NCBI GenBank assembly: GCA_018223185.1
Contig: JAAEYW010000002.1
Coordinates: 316,540 to 372,732 of the forward strand
Source: Oceanospirillales bacterium
Lineage (GTDB): Bacteria > Pseudomonadota > Gammaproteobacteria > Pseudomonadales > Balneatricaceae
DNA length: 56,193 nucleotides
Direction of reading: 5' to 3'
Position numbers and translations under genes: made by a program. The notes under the pieces are model-generated. The model saw only the letters and a list, made by a program, of their open reading frames with translations, did no database searches and was not told the origin of the DNA. Shown in pieces: positions 1 through 7,697 of this stretch. The number at the start of each line of letters is the position of its first letter. The first letter of the stretch is position 1.

Positions 1-146
1 CGCTCTATGCGCTGATTACCGGACAGCTCAGCTGGTTCTATCAGTATGGCTGGTTCACCGGGTCAATACTCGGCGGTCTGACCTACTGGTTCTGCGCCAA
101 AGGCCACACAGTAGAAGCCGGCAAAATGGTTACCCAGGGCGAATAG
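1..146 (+). CDS. NCS1-family nucleobase/hydantoin permease, C-terminal fragment
   Basis: Only the last 47 codons are in the window (frame beginning at base 3, TAG at 144-146). The fragment has a hydrophobic segment with the pattern FYQYGWFTG followed by GGLTYWFCAKG and a short polar tail. This is how the last membrane helix of NCS1 symporters (cytosine, uracil, allantoin, hydantoin permeases such as CodB and Mhp1) usually ends. The family carries nucleobases or hydantoins inward with Na+ or H+. The call rests on a short stretch, so the substrate cannot be given. It converges on the minus-strand block that includes a ureido-compound hydrolase and a RutR-like regulon, which fits a pyrimidine or hydantoin uptake role by inference. 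Confidence 0.6.
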   Translation, partial: LYALITGQLSWFYQYGWFTGSILGGLTYWFCAKGHTVEAGKMVTQGE

Positions 147-262
147 TCCCGATAGCAGGGCACCCCTGGCTGCATGCCGGGGTGGCCTTGCCATTTCCAG
201 CTCATCCAGCCCCTTAACTCTCTGATCGCGTGATGCTTTTTCCCACAAAATGTACGTAAGGC

Positions 263-1156
263 TTATTGTTTGTGGACAGTACGAGCCCGTGAGTAGTCAC
301 GGCAAAACAGATAAAGCCCACTGCCAATAACGATCACGCCCCCCAGATAAGCAGGCAGGTCAGGAAGATCCGAGAATAATAGCCATCCCAGTCCCAGTGC
401 CCAGAATATCTGAGAATACATAAAAGGGGCTACTGTTGTTGCCGGCGCATATTGATGGGAGATGATTATCAGGCTATGGGCCAGTCCGCCAAACAACCCG
501 ATGCAGAGTAAAGCTGCCCAGGCCAAAAAGGACGGCGGTATCTGCCAGACAAAAGGAACAAATAAGCTTGTTGTTATAGCACCAACCATCGCGGTATAAA
601 ACAACGTAACAGACAAGGGGTCATTGCCCGACAACTTTCGCGTAGTCACATTATAAATAGCGGCGCAGCACGCCGAGCCAAAGATACACAGCGCACCTAT
701 CCCGGTCTCTGCAGAGTTCAGATCGTTCATCCCGGGTCGGACAATCATCAGAGTGCCAATAAATCCGACAGCAATAGCAACTATCGAAGCGACACTAACC
801 CGCTCGCCAAGCAGCGGGATTGAGATCAATAAGACTAACAACGGCACCGTAAAAAAAATGGCGGTGGCTTCGGCAAGCCCCAGCATCGTCAGGCCGAAAA
901 AAAATAACACCGTATCAATCAACAGGATCAGTGAACGTCCCACCTGTGTGAATAACTGTTCAGACTTCAACAACTTCACACCATGCTTCGGCCAGAGAAA
1001 AGCAGCCATCAACACCAGGTGTCCCAGATATCGTGCCCAGACAACCTGCGCCACGGGTAAAAACTCGCCTAAATATTTAGCCAAAGCCTCCTGAACAGAG
1101 ATCAGCAGCATGGCACCCATCATGCAAAAAATTCCACGAAGAGGGTTCGTTTCCAT
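263..1156 (-). CDS. EamA (DMT superfamily) transporter
   Basis: A 297-residue hydrophobic protein with about ten membrane helices arranged as two EamA repeats (roughly residues 5-140 and 150-290). It belongs to the drug/metabolite transporter superfamily of the inner membrane; members export or import small metabolites, and the substrate cannot be read from sequence. The ATG at 1156 was chosen over upstream in-frame starts because GAGGA sits a few bases before it and the protein then begins just ahead of the first helix. A strong terminator and a short tandem repeat separate it from pntB upstream, so it probably has its own promoter. Confidence 0.85.
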   Translation of the reverse strand: METNPLRGIFCMMGAMLLISVQEALAKYLGEFLPVAQVVWARYLGHLVLMAAFLWPKHGVKLLKSEQLFTQVGRSLILLIDTVLFFFGLTMLGLAEATAIFFTVPLLVLLISIPLLGERVSVASIVAIAVGFIGTLMIVRPGMNDLNSAETGIGALCIFGSACCAAIYNVTTRKLSGNDPLSVTLFYTAMVGAITTSLFVPFVWQIPPSFLAWAALLCIGLFGGLAHSLIIISHQYAPATTVAPFMYSQIFWALGLGWLLFSDLPDLPAYLGGVIVIGSGLYLFCRDYSRARTVHKQ

Positions 1157-1275
1157 AAAGTCCTCAAAACTTAACATCACATCGGAATGAAATAGTGCGA
1201 TTGGGTAACCCGGGTACACATCAACGGCTAAATTGTTACCACATCTTCAGTCCCGCTGAAGCGGTTCAACCTCCT

Positions 1276-1327
1276 CAACAAAGCCCTGCAACAAGGCCCT
1301 GCAACAAGGCCCTTCAACATAGCCCCT
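1276..1327. repeat. four tandem copies of a 13-bp unit
   Basis: The unit is close to CAACAAGGCCCTG and is repeated at 1276, 1289, 1302 and 1315 with one to four changes, followed by a decayed fifth partial copy. It lies in the non-coding gap between the EamA gene and the pntB terminator. No function is evident; slippage during replication is the likely origin. Confidence 0.75.
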
Positions 1328-1333
1328 CAAGAA

Positions 1334-1370
1334 AGCAAAAAAGCCCGGCCTGTCGTTATCCAGCCGGGCT
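1334..1370 (-). terminator. rho-independent terminator after pntB
   Basis: Read on the minus strand, an 8-bp GC-rich stem (AGCCCGGC pairing with GCCGGGCT) is followed directly by a run of six T. It lies about 15 bases past the pntB stop codon and closes the pnt transcription unit. Confidence 0.9.
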
Positions 1371-1385
1371 GTTCACACGTATAGA

Positions 1386-2792
1386 TCAGGCGGCTTCGTG
1401 CAGTGCCGCCGTCAGATCCATGATCGCCTGCTTACCATCACCAAACAGCATCACCGCATTGTCCATAGCGAAGAGTGGATTTGGCAAACCGGCAAATCCG
1501 GGGCTCAGGCTTCGTTTTACGATAACAACACTTTTTGCCTGGTCTACATTGAGAATCGGCATACCATAAATCGGGCTGCCTTTATCTTCCCGGGCCATCG
1601 GATTCGTCACATCGTTAGCGCCAATCACAATAACCACATCAGTTTTACTAAAATTGGGATTCGACTGCTCCATTGTTTTCATGGCGTCATAATCAATCTC
1701 AGCCTCTGCCAACAAGACATTCATATGGCCCGGCATCCGACCCGCTACGGGGTGTATAGCAAATTCAACAATAACTCCTCTGCTGACAAGTGTATCAGCC
1801 AGCTCTCGCACGGCATGTTGAGCCTGCGCCATCGCCAGTCCGAATCCCGGCACGATGACAACTCTTTGAGCATCTTCCAGCATCATACTCACCTCATCCG
1901 GCGAAGATGAAGTAACCTTACCTTTATACACCTCATCTGCATCAATACTATTGCTATCGGGCACGGCCATCTTGCCGAACAGAACATTCAGCAGAGACCG
2001 GTTCATTGCAACACACATTATCCGGGTCAGAATAATGCCTGAAGCGCCCACCAGCGCCCCTGAGATAATCAGCACAGTGTTGCCCATAATGAAGCCCGCC
2101 GCAGCCGCCGCAATACCTGAGTATGAGTTGAGCAAGGCAATAACCACCGGCATATCAGCACCGCCAATAGGCATTACCAGCGTCACCCCCAATATCAGTG
2201 ATAACGTGACTAAAAGGATAAATCCGCCTATTCCGGCCTGACCTGTGATCAGCAGAAACACCGCGGCCAACGATGCCAGCAACAATCCCAGATTAACAAA
2301 CTTCATACCACTGAAGCCGATCGCCTGGCCCGGCAGAATCTCTTGCAGCTTACCAAATGCCACCGCACTTCCGGAAAATGTCACCGTACCGATCAATACC
2401 GCCAGCATCACTGCGCAGTTCGCAATAATCAGCGTCGTACTGGAAAGCTCGTTACCTGCAGCCATAAAGGACAGATAACTTGCAGCAGCCACCCCCAGAG
2501 ACGCGCCGCCCCCCAGTCCATTCAGGATCGCAACCATCTGAGGCATCGAGGTCATCCGGATCTTAGCCGCCATCAGCGCTCCGATGAGGGCCCCGAGAGC
2601 AAGCCCTGCAAACACGACTTCATAGTGAATCACTTGCCGATCCAGCAGGGTAATGACAATCGCCACCAGCATACCCAGTGCAGCCATGCGATTGCCGCTC
2701 ACCGCTGTTTTCGGACGCGTCAGCCCTTTAATGCCCAATACAAACAATAATGCCGCAACCAGATAAAAGAGATTAATAATCACGCTGTTCAT
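1386..2792 (-). CDS. pntB: NAD(P) transhydrogenase subunit beta
   Basis: A 468-residue inner-membrane subunit of proton-translocating transhydrogenase, which uses the proton motive force to pass hydride from NADH to NADP+. Residues 1-265 hold about nine membrane helices (domain II). Residues from about 290 form the NADP(H)-binding domain III, with VIVPGFGLAMAQAQH at 312-326, HPVAGRMPGHMNVLLAEA at 347-364, GANDVTNP at 391-398 and KRSLSPGFAG at 426-435, all family signatures. Length is normal. It starts three bases after pntAB stops, so the three subunits are cotranscribed. The NADPH made could feed the NADPH:F420 oxidoreductase encoded at 7698-8366; that link is inferred. Confidence 0.97.
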   Translation of the reverse strand: MNSVIINLFYLVAALLFVLGIKGLTRPKTAVSGNRMAALGMLVAIVITLLDRQVIHYEVVFAGLALGALIGALMAAKIRMTSMPQMVAILNGLGGGASLGVAAASYLSFMAAGNELSSTTLIIANCAVMLAVLIGTVTFSGSAVAFGKLQEILPGQAIGFSGMKFVNLGLLLASLAAVFLLITGQAGIGGFILLVTLSLILGVTLVMPIGGADMPVVIALLNSYSGIAAAAAGFIMGNTVLIISGALVGASGIILTRIMCVAMNRSLLNVLFGKMAVPDSNSIDADEVYKGKVTSSSPDEVSMMLEDAQRVVIVPGFGLAMAQAQHAVRELADTLVSRGVIVEFAIHPVAGRMPGHMNVLLAEAEIDYDAMKTMEQSNPNFSKTDVVIVIGANDVTNPMAREDKGSPIYGMPILNVDQAKSVVIVKRSLSPGFAGLPNPLFAMDNAVMLFGDGKQAIMDLTAALHEAA

Positions 2793-2794
2793 GA

Positions 2795-3082
2795 TCAGGC
2801 CCTCCGCTTAAACATCTTCAGCATGCGATGGGTAACCATAAAGCCGCCCACCACATTGATAGTTGCAAACACAATCGCAACAAACCCCAGCAACTGGACA
2901 ATGGCCCCCGGCTGATCACCAGAACCGGCCGCCAGAATCGCACCCACAATCGTAATACCTGAAATGGCATTACTGCCGGACATCAGCGGAGTGTGAAGGG
3001 TTGGCGGTACTTTAGTAATCAGTTCAACACCGAGAAATACCGCCAGGGCAAACAGCGATAGTAAAATAATAAACGCTTCCAT
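2795..3082 (-). CDS. pntAB: NAD(P) transhydrogenase subunit alpha, membrane part
   Basis: A 95-residue protein with three predicted helices, corresponding to the C-terminal membrane part of E. coli PntA. Here alpha is split into two genes, as in Rhodospirillum rubrum and many proteobacteria. LGFVAIVFATINVVGGFMVT near residues 65-84 is typical of this subunit. Its ATG overlaps the pntAA stop by one base (TAATG), so translation is coupled. It works with pntAA and pntB in the inner membrane. Confidence 0.96.
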   Translation of the reverse strand: MEAFIILLSLFALAVFLGVELITKVPPTLHTPLMSGSNAISGITIVGAILAAGSGDQPGAIVQLLGFVAIVFATINVVGGFMVTHRMLKMFKRRA

Positions 3083-4266
3083 TATGCGACCTCCTTAAGC
3101 ACAGATTCACGTGCCTGCAGCGGCAGATTCATCCTTTCACGCACGAGGTTGCTGACGATATCCCCGGCATGAGTCACCACTGATGCCTGAATAATCTCGT
3201 CATCAAAATTCAGCTCATAGTTACCCTGATCATTAAGTATGTGGTTAAGCAGGTTTTCGATATTATTACCGTACATCTGACTGGCATGGTGTGCGACCGT
3301 CGACGTGATATTGTCCGGGCCGATGATAGTGACGCCCCCGGCAACAATCTCTTTGCCATGCTGAGTCAGTTCACAGTTACCACCGCGCTCTGATGCCAGA
3401 TCGATAATCACAGCACCACGCTTCATCTGTCGGACCATCTCCGCGGTAATGAGAACCGGAGACTTAGCACCGGGAATGGCAGCGGTAGTGATAACGATAT
3501 CCTGCTGACTTAACACTTCCGTCATCAATGCCCGCTGACGTTGCAGAAACGCCTCATCCTGCTCCCGGGCATACCCGCCCTGGTCTTCTGTAGTATTCGC
3601 CTCAAGCGCCAGTTCAACGGGCTTAGCGCCAACCGAGATAATCTGTTCACGGGCTGCCGGACGCACATCATATGCCTCAACCACCGCTCCCATTCGTTTT
3701 GCAGTCGCGGCAGCCTGCAGACCGGCAACGCCAGCGCCCATAATAAACACCCTTGCAGGACTCAGATTACCGGCCGCAGTCATCATCATTGGATAGATTC
3801 GCTGTGAAGCGCTGGCCGCCAGCAACACCGCCTTATATCCGGCAAGCGTTGCCATAGAAGAGAGAACATCCATACTCTGAGCCCGGCTGATCCGGGGAAT
3901 CAGCTCCATTGCGATACTGCTTACGCCCTGTTCTGCCAGGGCGGTAAACCGTTCGGGTTCAACTAAAGGATCTATCATGCCTATTAATAATTGCCTGCTC
4001 TGCAGCGAAGCAGATACCGTATTTAACATTTGGCCAGACAGATTCACCCTCACCAGAATATCCGACTGCCGATAGATATCCTCTGCCGACGGGTTTATCT
4101 CGGCGCCGGCATCCCGATAATCCTGATCACTAAAACCGGCCGCAAGGCCCGCACCACTTTCAACCGCAAATGTTGCGCCTGAGCCTGACAGGCGTGATAT
4201 ATTTTCAGGTGTCAGCGCAACTCTGGTCTCATTGGCCGATGTTTCTTTTGCAATACCAATTCTCAT
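3082..4266 (-). CDS. pntAA: NAD(P) transhydrogenase subunit alpha, NAD-binding part
   Basis: A 394-residue soluble domain I subunit that binds NAD(H). It resembles alanine dehydrogenase: an N-terminal half, then a Rossmann fold with the GxGxxG pattern at residues 177-182 (MGAGVAGLQ) and an acidic residue in EAYDVRP that selects NAD. MDVLSSMATLAGY at 132-144 is a family signature. The start is supported by AGGGAG 9 bases upstream. The gene is 148 bases from the preceding hydrolase. A perfect 15-bp palindrome 51 bases before the ATG may mean separate control. Confidence 0.96.
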   Translation of the reverse strand: MRIGIAKETSANETRVALTPENISRLSGSGATFAVESGAGLAAGFSDQDYRDAGAEINPSAEDIYRQSDILVRVNLSGQMLNTVSASLQSRQLLIGMIDPLVEPERFTALAEQGVSSIAMELIPRISRAQSMDVLSSMATLAGYKAVLLAASASQRIYPMMMTAAGNLSPARVFIMGAGVAGLQAAATAKRMGAVVEAYDVRPAAREQIISVGAKPVELALEANTTEDQGGYAREQDEAFLQRQRALMTEVLSQQDIVITTAAIPGAKSPVLITAEMVRQMKRGAVIIDLASERGGNCELTQHGKEIVAGGVTIIGPDNITSTVAHHASQMYGNNIENLLNHILNDQGNYELNFDDEIIQASVVTHAGDIVSNLVRERMNLPLQARESVLKEVA

Positions 4267-4309
4267 ATCGATACTCCCTAAGCGGCTCCTTTATTCAAGC
4301 AACAGATAT

Positions 4310-4336
4310 CCTGTGCGCGTGTATTACACGCACAGG
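4310..4336. promoter_or_regulatory. palindrome upstream of pntAA
   Basis: The core GCGTGTATTACACGC (4317-4331) is a perfect 7+1+7 inverted repeat. It sits inside a wider imperfect one whose outer arms are CCTGT and ACAGG. It lies about 50 bases before the pntAA start, between the hydrolase and pnt genes. No T-run follows on the minus strand, so a terminator is unlikely. An operator for a dimeric regulator, or an mRNA stem, would both fit. It does not match the RutR-type box. Confidence 0.45.
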
Positions 4337-4414
4337 GATCTCTTATTAAGTAAATGAGTGTCCGGAACCAGACTTAGATTTTTTTAGATTTATTATCAGA
4401 GTTTTTTGCAGGGA

Positions 4415-5644
4415 TCAGTTACAGGCCTGATTCAGAACAGCCTGAAAGAGTACATTGCACCCGGCATGGAGGTCTTCGGGTTTGGCATTTTCTTCTTCGT
4501 TATGACTGATACCGTTTTCACACGGAACGAATACCATACCGGTAGGGGCTACCCGGGCGATATAACAGGCATCATGACCGGCACCACTGACGATATCCCG
4601 ATAACTATAGCCCGCATCTTTTGCTGCCTGGCGCACAGAATCAACACAGCCCTTATCGAAAGGAACCGGTGGGGAATACCAGATCTGTTCAAACTTCATC
4701 TCCAGACCCAGCTCATCGGCAATCCTTGCCGTCACATCCCGCAACTCAGCATCCATTGCAGACAGCACATCATCATTCGGATGACGGAAATCGATGGTGA
4801 AAAAGACTTCCCCCGGGATGACATTACGAGAGTTCGGGAATACCTGCAGCAGGCCGACAGTCGAACAGGCATTCGGCTGATTCGTCAAACCGATGCGATT
4901 TACTTCATCAATGATCCTGGCAGCCCCCAGCAGCGCATCTTTTCGACGTAGCATAGGCGTCGGACCCGCATGGGCTTCCTGCCCCGTCAGAGTAACTTCG
5001 TACCAGCGCTGCCCCTGAGCATCGGTGACCACTCCGATTGTGGTTGCTTCCTCTTCAAGAACAGGCCCCTGCTCGATGTGCGCTTCAAAAAAGGCTTTTA
5101 CCGGACTGCCAACCTCATGCTCACCGGCATAGCCAATACGTTGTAACTCTTCGCCCATGGTCTTGCCATCAAGGTCTGCACGACTTAAGCCATACTCAAG
5201 ATCAAAAACCCCGGCAAATACGCCAGACGCAACCATAGCCGGGGCAAAACGAGAGCCCTCTTCATTGGTCCAGATAGAGGCCTCAACCGGATGATCTGTT
5301 TCGATATTGTAATCATTCAGGGTCCGGATGACCTCCAGTCCGGACAGTACGCCATAAACACCATCAAATTTACCACCGGTAGGCTGAGTATCAATATGAC
5401 TCCCCATAACGACAGGAGGCAGATCATTATTCTTACCCGGCCGGCGGGCAAAAACATTACCCATCTTATCAACACGTACGGTGCAACCCGCCTCCTCACA
5501 CCACCGGGTAAACAGATCACGCGCCTGCTTATCCAGGTCTGTCAAAGCCAGTCGGCAACAGCCTCCTTTTTCGGTGCCTCCGATTTCGCCCATCTGCATC
5601 AGGCTGTCCCAAAGTCGCTGCTCATTTGTAATTATGTTTTTCAT
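4415..5644 (-). CDS. M20-family N-carbamoyl amino acid / beta-ureidopropionate / allantoate amidohydrolase
   Basis: A 409-residue two-metal amidohydrolase. The expected metal ligands are visible: H83 and D94 in GSHIDTQPTGGKFDG, E129 with the catalytic-base E128 in TNEEGSRF, H189 in HIEQGP, and H381 in GISHNEEE. Family members cleave the ureido group of N-carbamoyl amino acids, N-carbamoyl-beta-alanine or allantoate, releasing ammonia and CO2 in the cytoplasm. Which of these is the substrate cannot be told from sequence. AGGAG precedes the ATG. A RutR-type box lies 83-98 bases upstream of the start, so it is likely pyrimidine-regulated, which favours an N-carbamoyl-beta-amino acid or hydantoin-derived substrate by inference. 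Confidence 0.9.
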   Translation of the reverse strand: MKNIITNEQRLWDSLMQMGEIGGTEKGGCCRLALTDLDKQARDLFTRWCEEAGCTVRVDKMGNVFARRPGKNNDLPPVVMGSHIDTQPTGGKFDGVYGVLSGLEVIRTLNDYNIETDHPVEASIWTNEEGSRFAPAMVASGVFAGVFDLEYGLSRADLDGKTMGEELQRIGYAGEHEVGSPVKAFFEAHIEQGPVLEEEATTIGVVTDAQGQRWYEVTLTGQEAHAGPTPMLRRKDALLGAARIIDEVNRIGLTNQPNACSTVGLLQVFPNSRNVIPGEVFFTIDFRHPNDDVLSAMDAELRDVTARIADELGLEMKFEQIWYSPPVPFDKGCVDSVRQAAKDAGYSYRDIVSGAGHDACYIARVAPTGMVFVPCENGISHNEEENAKPEDLHAGCNVLFQAVLNQACN

Positions 5645-5726
5645 CGCTAAAGGCTCCTATTTAACGCTATTGGGGTGCCCGGAAAAGGGCCGTATACTAC
5701 TTCCCATCAGCTAAAATTAGTTTATT

Positions 5727-5742
5727 TTTACCATTTGGTCAA
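5727..5742 (-). promoter_or_regulatory. RutR-type operator upstream of the amidohydrolase
   Basis: TTTACCATTTGGTCAA matches the E. coli RutR consensus TTGACCANNTGGTCAA at all but one specified position. On the minus strand the TTGACC half could serve as a -35 element 93-98 bases before the hydrolase ATG, with a weak -10 (TAATTT) 17 bases on. Repressor binding would then block the promoter. Three similar boxes lie at 12350, 12383 and 13383. Confidence 0.75.
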
Positions 5743-5825
5743 AGTTTATTTTATGATAGATCTGCAGACTTATTAGTCTCTTTATATTCAATTAATCAGG
5801 ATTAAATACCAATAGACAGCCAAAG

Positions 5826-5879
5826 GCCTGAGGAGCGCATCAACGGTGTCATAGGTCTGTTTCTGTATGCTGCTCAGGC
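5826..5879. repeat. long imperfect inverted repeat after ribA
   Basis: GCCTGAG-AGC at 5826-5836 pairs with GCTCAGGC around 5872-5879, separated by about 35 bases. It lies 50-105 bases past the ribA stop on the minus strand. No T-run follows, so it may stabilise the 3' end of the F420 transcript or be a rho-dependent end; this is a guess. The rest of 5645-5931 shows only the operator described separately. Confidence 0.4.
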
Positions 5880-5931
5880 TGACAATCAGACGGTCTGTGA
5901 GAGCCCGTCCGTGTCAGGCGGCCGATAAATG

Positions 5932-6540
5932 CTACAGATTAACCAGATGTCCCATCCTGGTTTGCTTAGCCCTCATATAGTTCAGATTATGCTGTTGATA
6001 ACCGGCCTCTATCGGCAAGCGGGAAACGACCAGACCCAATGCCTGCAAGCTCTTAATTTTTTCCGGATTGTTCGTCAGTAACCGTAGTTGTGATATATTC
6101 AGGGCTTTCAGCACCTGCGCCGCAATATCGTAACGGCGGCTATCAATCGGCAAGCCAAGCCGCAGATTAGCATCAATGGTGTCCAGACCCTGGTCCTGTA
6201 ACTGATAGGCCCTGAGCTTATTCCTGAGTCCTATACCCCGCCCCTCCTGACGCAGGTAGATCAGAACACCGCACCCTGCCTCACTGATAATCCTCAATGA
6301 ACTGTCAAGCTGTTCACCACAATCACAACGGGAGGATGCAAACAGGTCTCCGGTGGCGCACTCTGAGTGAATCCGGATAACCGGCGCAGCGTCCAGGGAT
6401 GGTTGCCCCATCACCAGATAAATATGCTCTTTCCCATCGGCAGGATCGGTAAAGACCGTCATTGAGAAATCACCATAAGCGGTTGGCATCGGCACAGTGA
6501 CAGAATCAGTGGATCCGGGGTAACTTGCTTGTTCAGACAT
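5932..6540 (-). CDS. ribA: GTP cyclohydrolase II
   Basis: A 202-residue single-domain enzyme (E. coli RibA is about 196). It opens GTP to 2,5-diamino-6-ribosylamino-pyrimidinone phosphate, the first step toward riboflavin and toward 5-amino-6-ribitylaminouracil. The zinc ligands are C61, C72 and C74 (HSECATGDLF then SRCDCGEQL), and RQEGRGIGLRNKL at about 97-109 is the GTP/catalytic loop. ACGGAG precedes the ATG. It is the last gene of the F420 run. Since 5-amino-6-ribitylaminouracil is also the CofH substrate, this copy probably supplies F420 synthesis rather than general flavin needs; a second ribA or ribBA elsewhere is expected but not visible here. Confidence 0.95.
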   Translation of the reverse strand: MSEQASYPGSTDSVTVPMPTAYGDFSMTVFTDPADGKEHIYLVMGQPSLDAAPVIRIHSECATGDLFASSRCDCGEQLDSSLRIISEAGCGVLIYLRQEGRGIGLRNKLRAYQLQDQGLDTIDANLRLGLPIDSRRYDIAAQVLKALNISQLRLLTNNPEKIKSLQALGLVVSRLPIEAGYQQHNLNYMRAKQTRMGHLVNL

Positions 6541-6610
6541 AGAAACTCCGTCTATACGTTTTGATTAACCTCACTCTCCTTACACTCAGCCCGGTGAGGC
6601 TGATAACCGA

Positions 6611-6632
6611 CCCAGGCCTTTGCAGGCCCGGG
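6611..6632. repeat. small stem-loop between the LLM oxidoreductase and ribA
   Basis: CCC-GGCCT pairs with AGGCC-GGG around a TTGC loop, with one mismatch. It sits about 12 bases past the LLM gene stop on the minus strand and has no T-run. It may be an mRNA processing or stabilising stem inside the operon that lowers or protects ribA expression. Confidence 0.4.
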
Positions 6633-6644
6633 CATTCAGAGGGA

Positions 6645-7649
6645 TTACTTACTGAATTCTGGAATAATGTGCTTACCGTATTTTTCTACGATACTTTCCT
6701 CATCACCGTTATCCAGATAGATATTGAACTGTGTGGTACCTGCCGCTTCCAGGTCTTTCAGTTTGGCAATATGATCATCTACAGAGCCGAGAACACAGAA
6801 CTCCTCAACGATGTCCGGGGTAATGAAGTCAAGGAACGGGTTATCACTCTGTCCATGTTTAGAGTAATCATAACCCTGACGATTCCTGATATACGAGGTC
6901 AGGCTTTCAGGCACCTGGCCGCTGCTGTCGCCATACTTTTCGACGATATCTGCAACGTGGTTACCCACCATCGCAGGAAACCACTTTGTAGCTTCAAGAC
7001 AACGCTCTTTAGTACCAAAATACGCAGGAGCTGAGGCAATCACCTGATAGTTGCTCATATCGCGACCCGCGGCTTCACCGGCTTTCACCGCCTGATCTTT
7101 GAACCATTCAACCAGCGATGGAGAGCCTATCTGCAACACCACACCATCCCCCACTTCACCGGCTGTCTGGAGTGCTTTAGGACCGTAAGCGCCAATATAT
7201 ACAGGCAGTTCATAGCCTTGCGCCCATGGGAATTTAACCGGTGCCGGACAATCGTCATACATCACCTCGTCACCCCGCACCAACGCCTTAACCTTGGTGG
7301 TAAATTCAGCAACCCGAGCCAGATTGGCCGGTTTCTTACCCAGCACGCGAACGCCGCTGTCACCACGTCCCAGACCGATATGAAAACGGCCATTACTTTG
7401 CAACGCCAGACTACCGAACAAGCTTGCAGCCTGAGACCAGTCACGCGCATTAGGATGCGTTACACAGGGACCAAAACTGATCTTGGACGTATGCTCCATA
7501 CACATCGCCATCGCGGGGTATGACTCACGCCACAGCACATGAGAATCGTAGAACCAGCAGTGGGTAAAACCCGCGTCTTCCGCTTGTTTAGCCAGGTTAC
7601 GTGCGCGTTCAGGGCTAATAAAGCCTTTAAAAGTAATACCGAAATCCAT
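6645..7649 (-). CDS. F420-dependent LLM-class oxidoreductase (TIGR03842/CPS_4043-type)
   Basis: A 334-residue protein with the luciferase-like (beta/alpha)8 fold seen in methylene-H4MPT reductase (Mer) and other F420 enzymes. Recognisable stretches are MDFGITFKG at the start, GFTHCWFYDSH near 30, GPCVTHPNARDW near 82 and NGRFHIGLGRGDSG near 107. It matches what I know of the TIGR03842 family, which includes Colwellia psychrerythraea CPS_4043; the function of that family is not established. It lies between NADPH:F420 oxidoreductase and ribA, with AGGAGAA before the ATG, so F420H2 is the likely cofactor. The substrate is unknown; RutR-type control and an adjacent ureido hydrolase suggest a pyrimidine- or hydantoin-related compound (inference). 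Confidence 0.9.
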   Translation of the reverse strand: MDFGITFKGFISPERARNLAKQAEDAGFTHCWFYDSHVLWRESYPAMAMCMEHTSKISFGPCVTHPNARDWSQAASLFGSLALQSNGRFHIGLGRGDSGVRVLGKKPANLARVAEFTTKVKALVRGDEVMYDDCPAPVKFPWAQGYELPVYIGAYGPKALQTAGEVGDGVVLQIGSPSLVEWFKDQAVKAGEAAGRDMSNYQVIASAPAYFGTKERCLEATKWFPAMVGNHVADIVEKYGDSSGQVPESLTSYIRNRQGYDYSKHGQSDNPFLDFITPDIVEEFCVLGSVDDHIAKLKDLEAAGTTQFNIYLDNGDEESIVEKYGKHIIPEFSK

Positions 7650-7697
7650 AGTTATTCTCCTGATAAGGATTTTTTGTTTTAGTGTCAGTGGTAACGA

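Noticed and set aside
180-215. Hairpin after the NCS1 permease as a terminator.
   Set aside because: The CACCCC/GGGGTG stem is short, with a mismatch and no T-run on either strand.
6645-7649. The LLM oxidoreductase as RutA, the FMN uracil monooxygenase.
   Set aside because: It reads as a Mer-like F420 protein of the TIGR03842 type, sits beside F420 genes, and no other rut gene is in the window.
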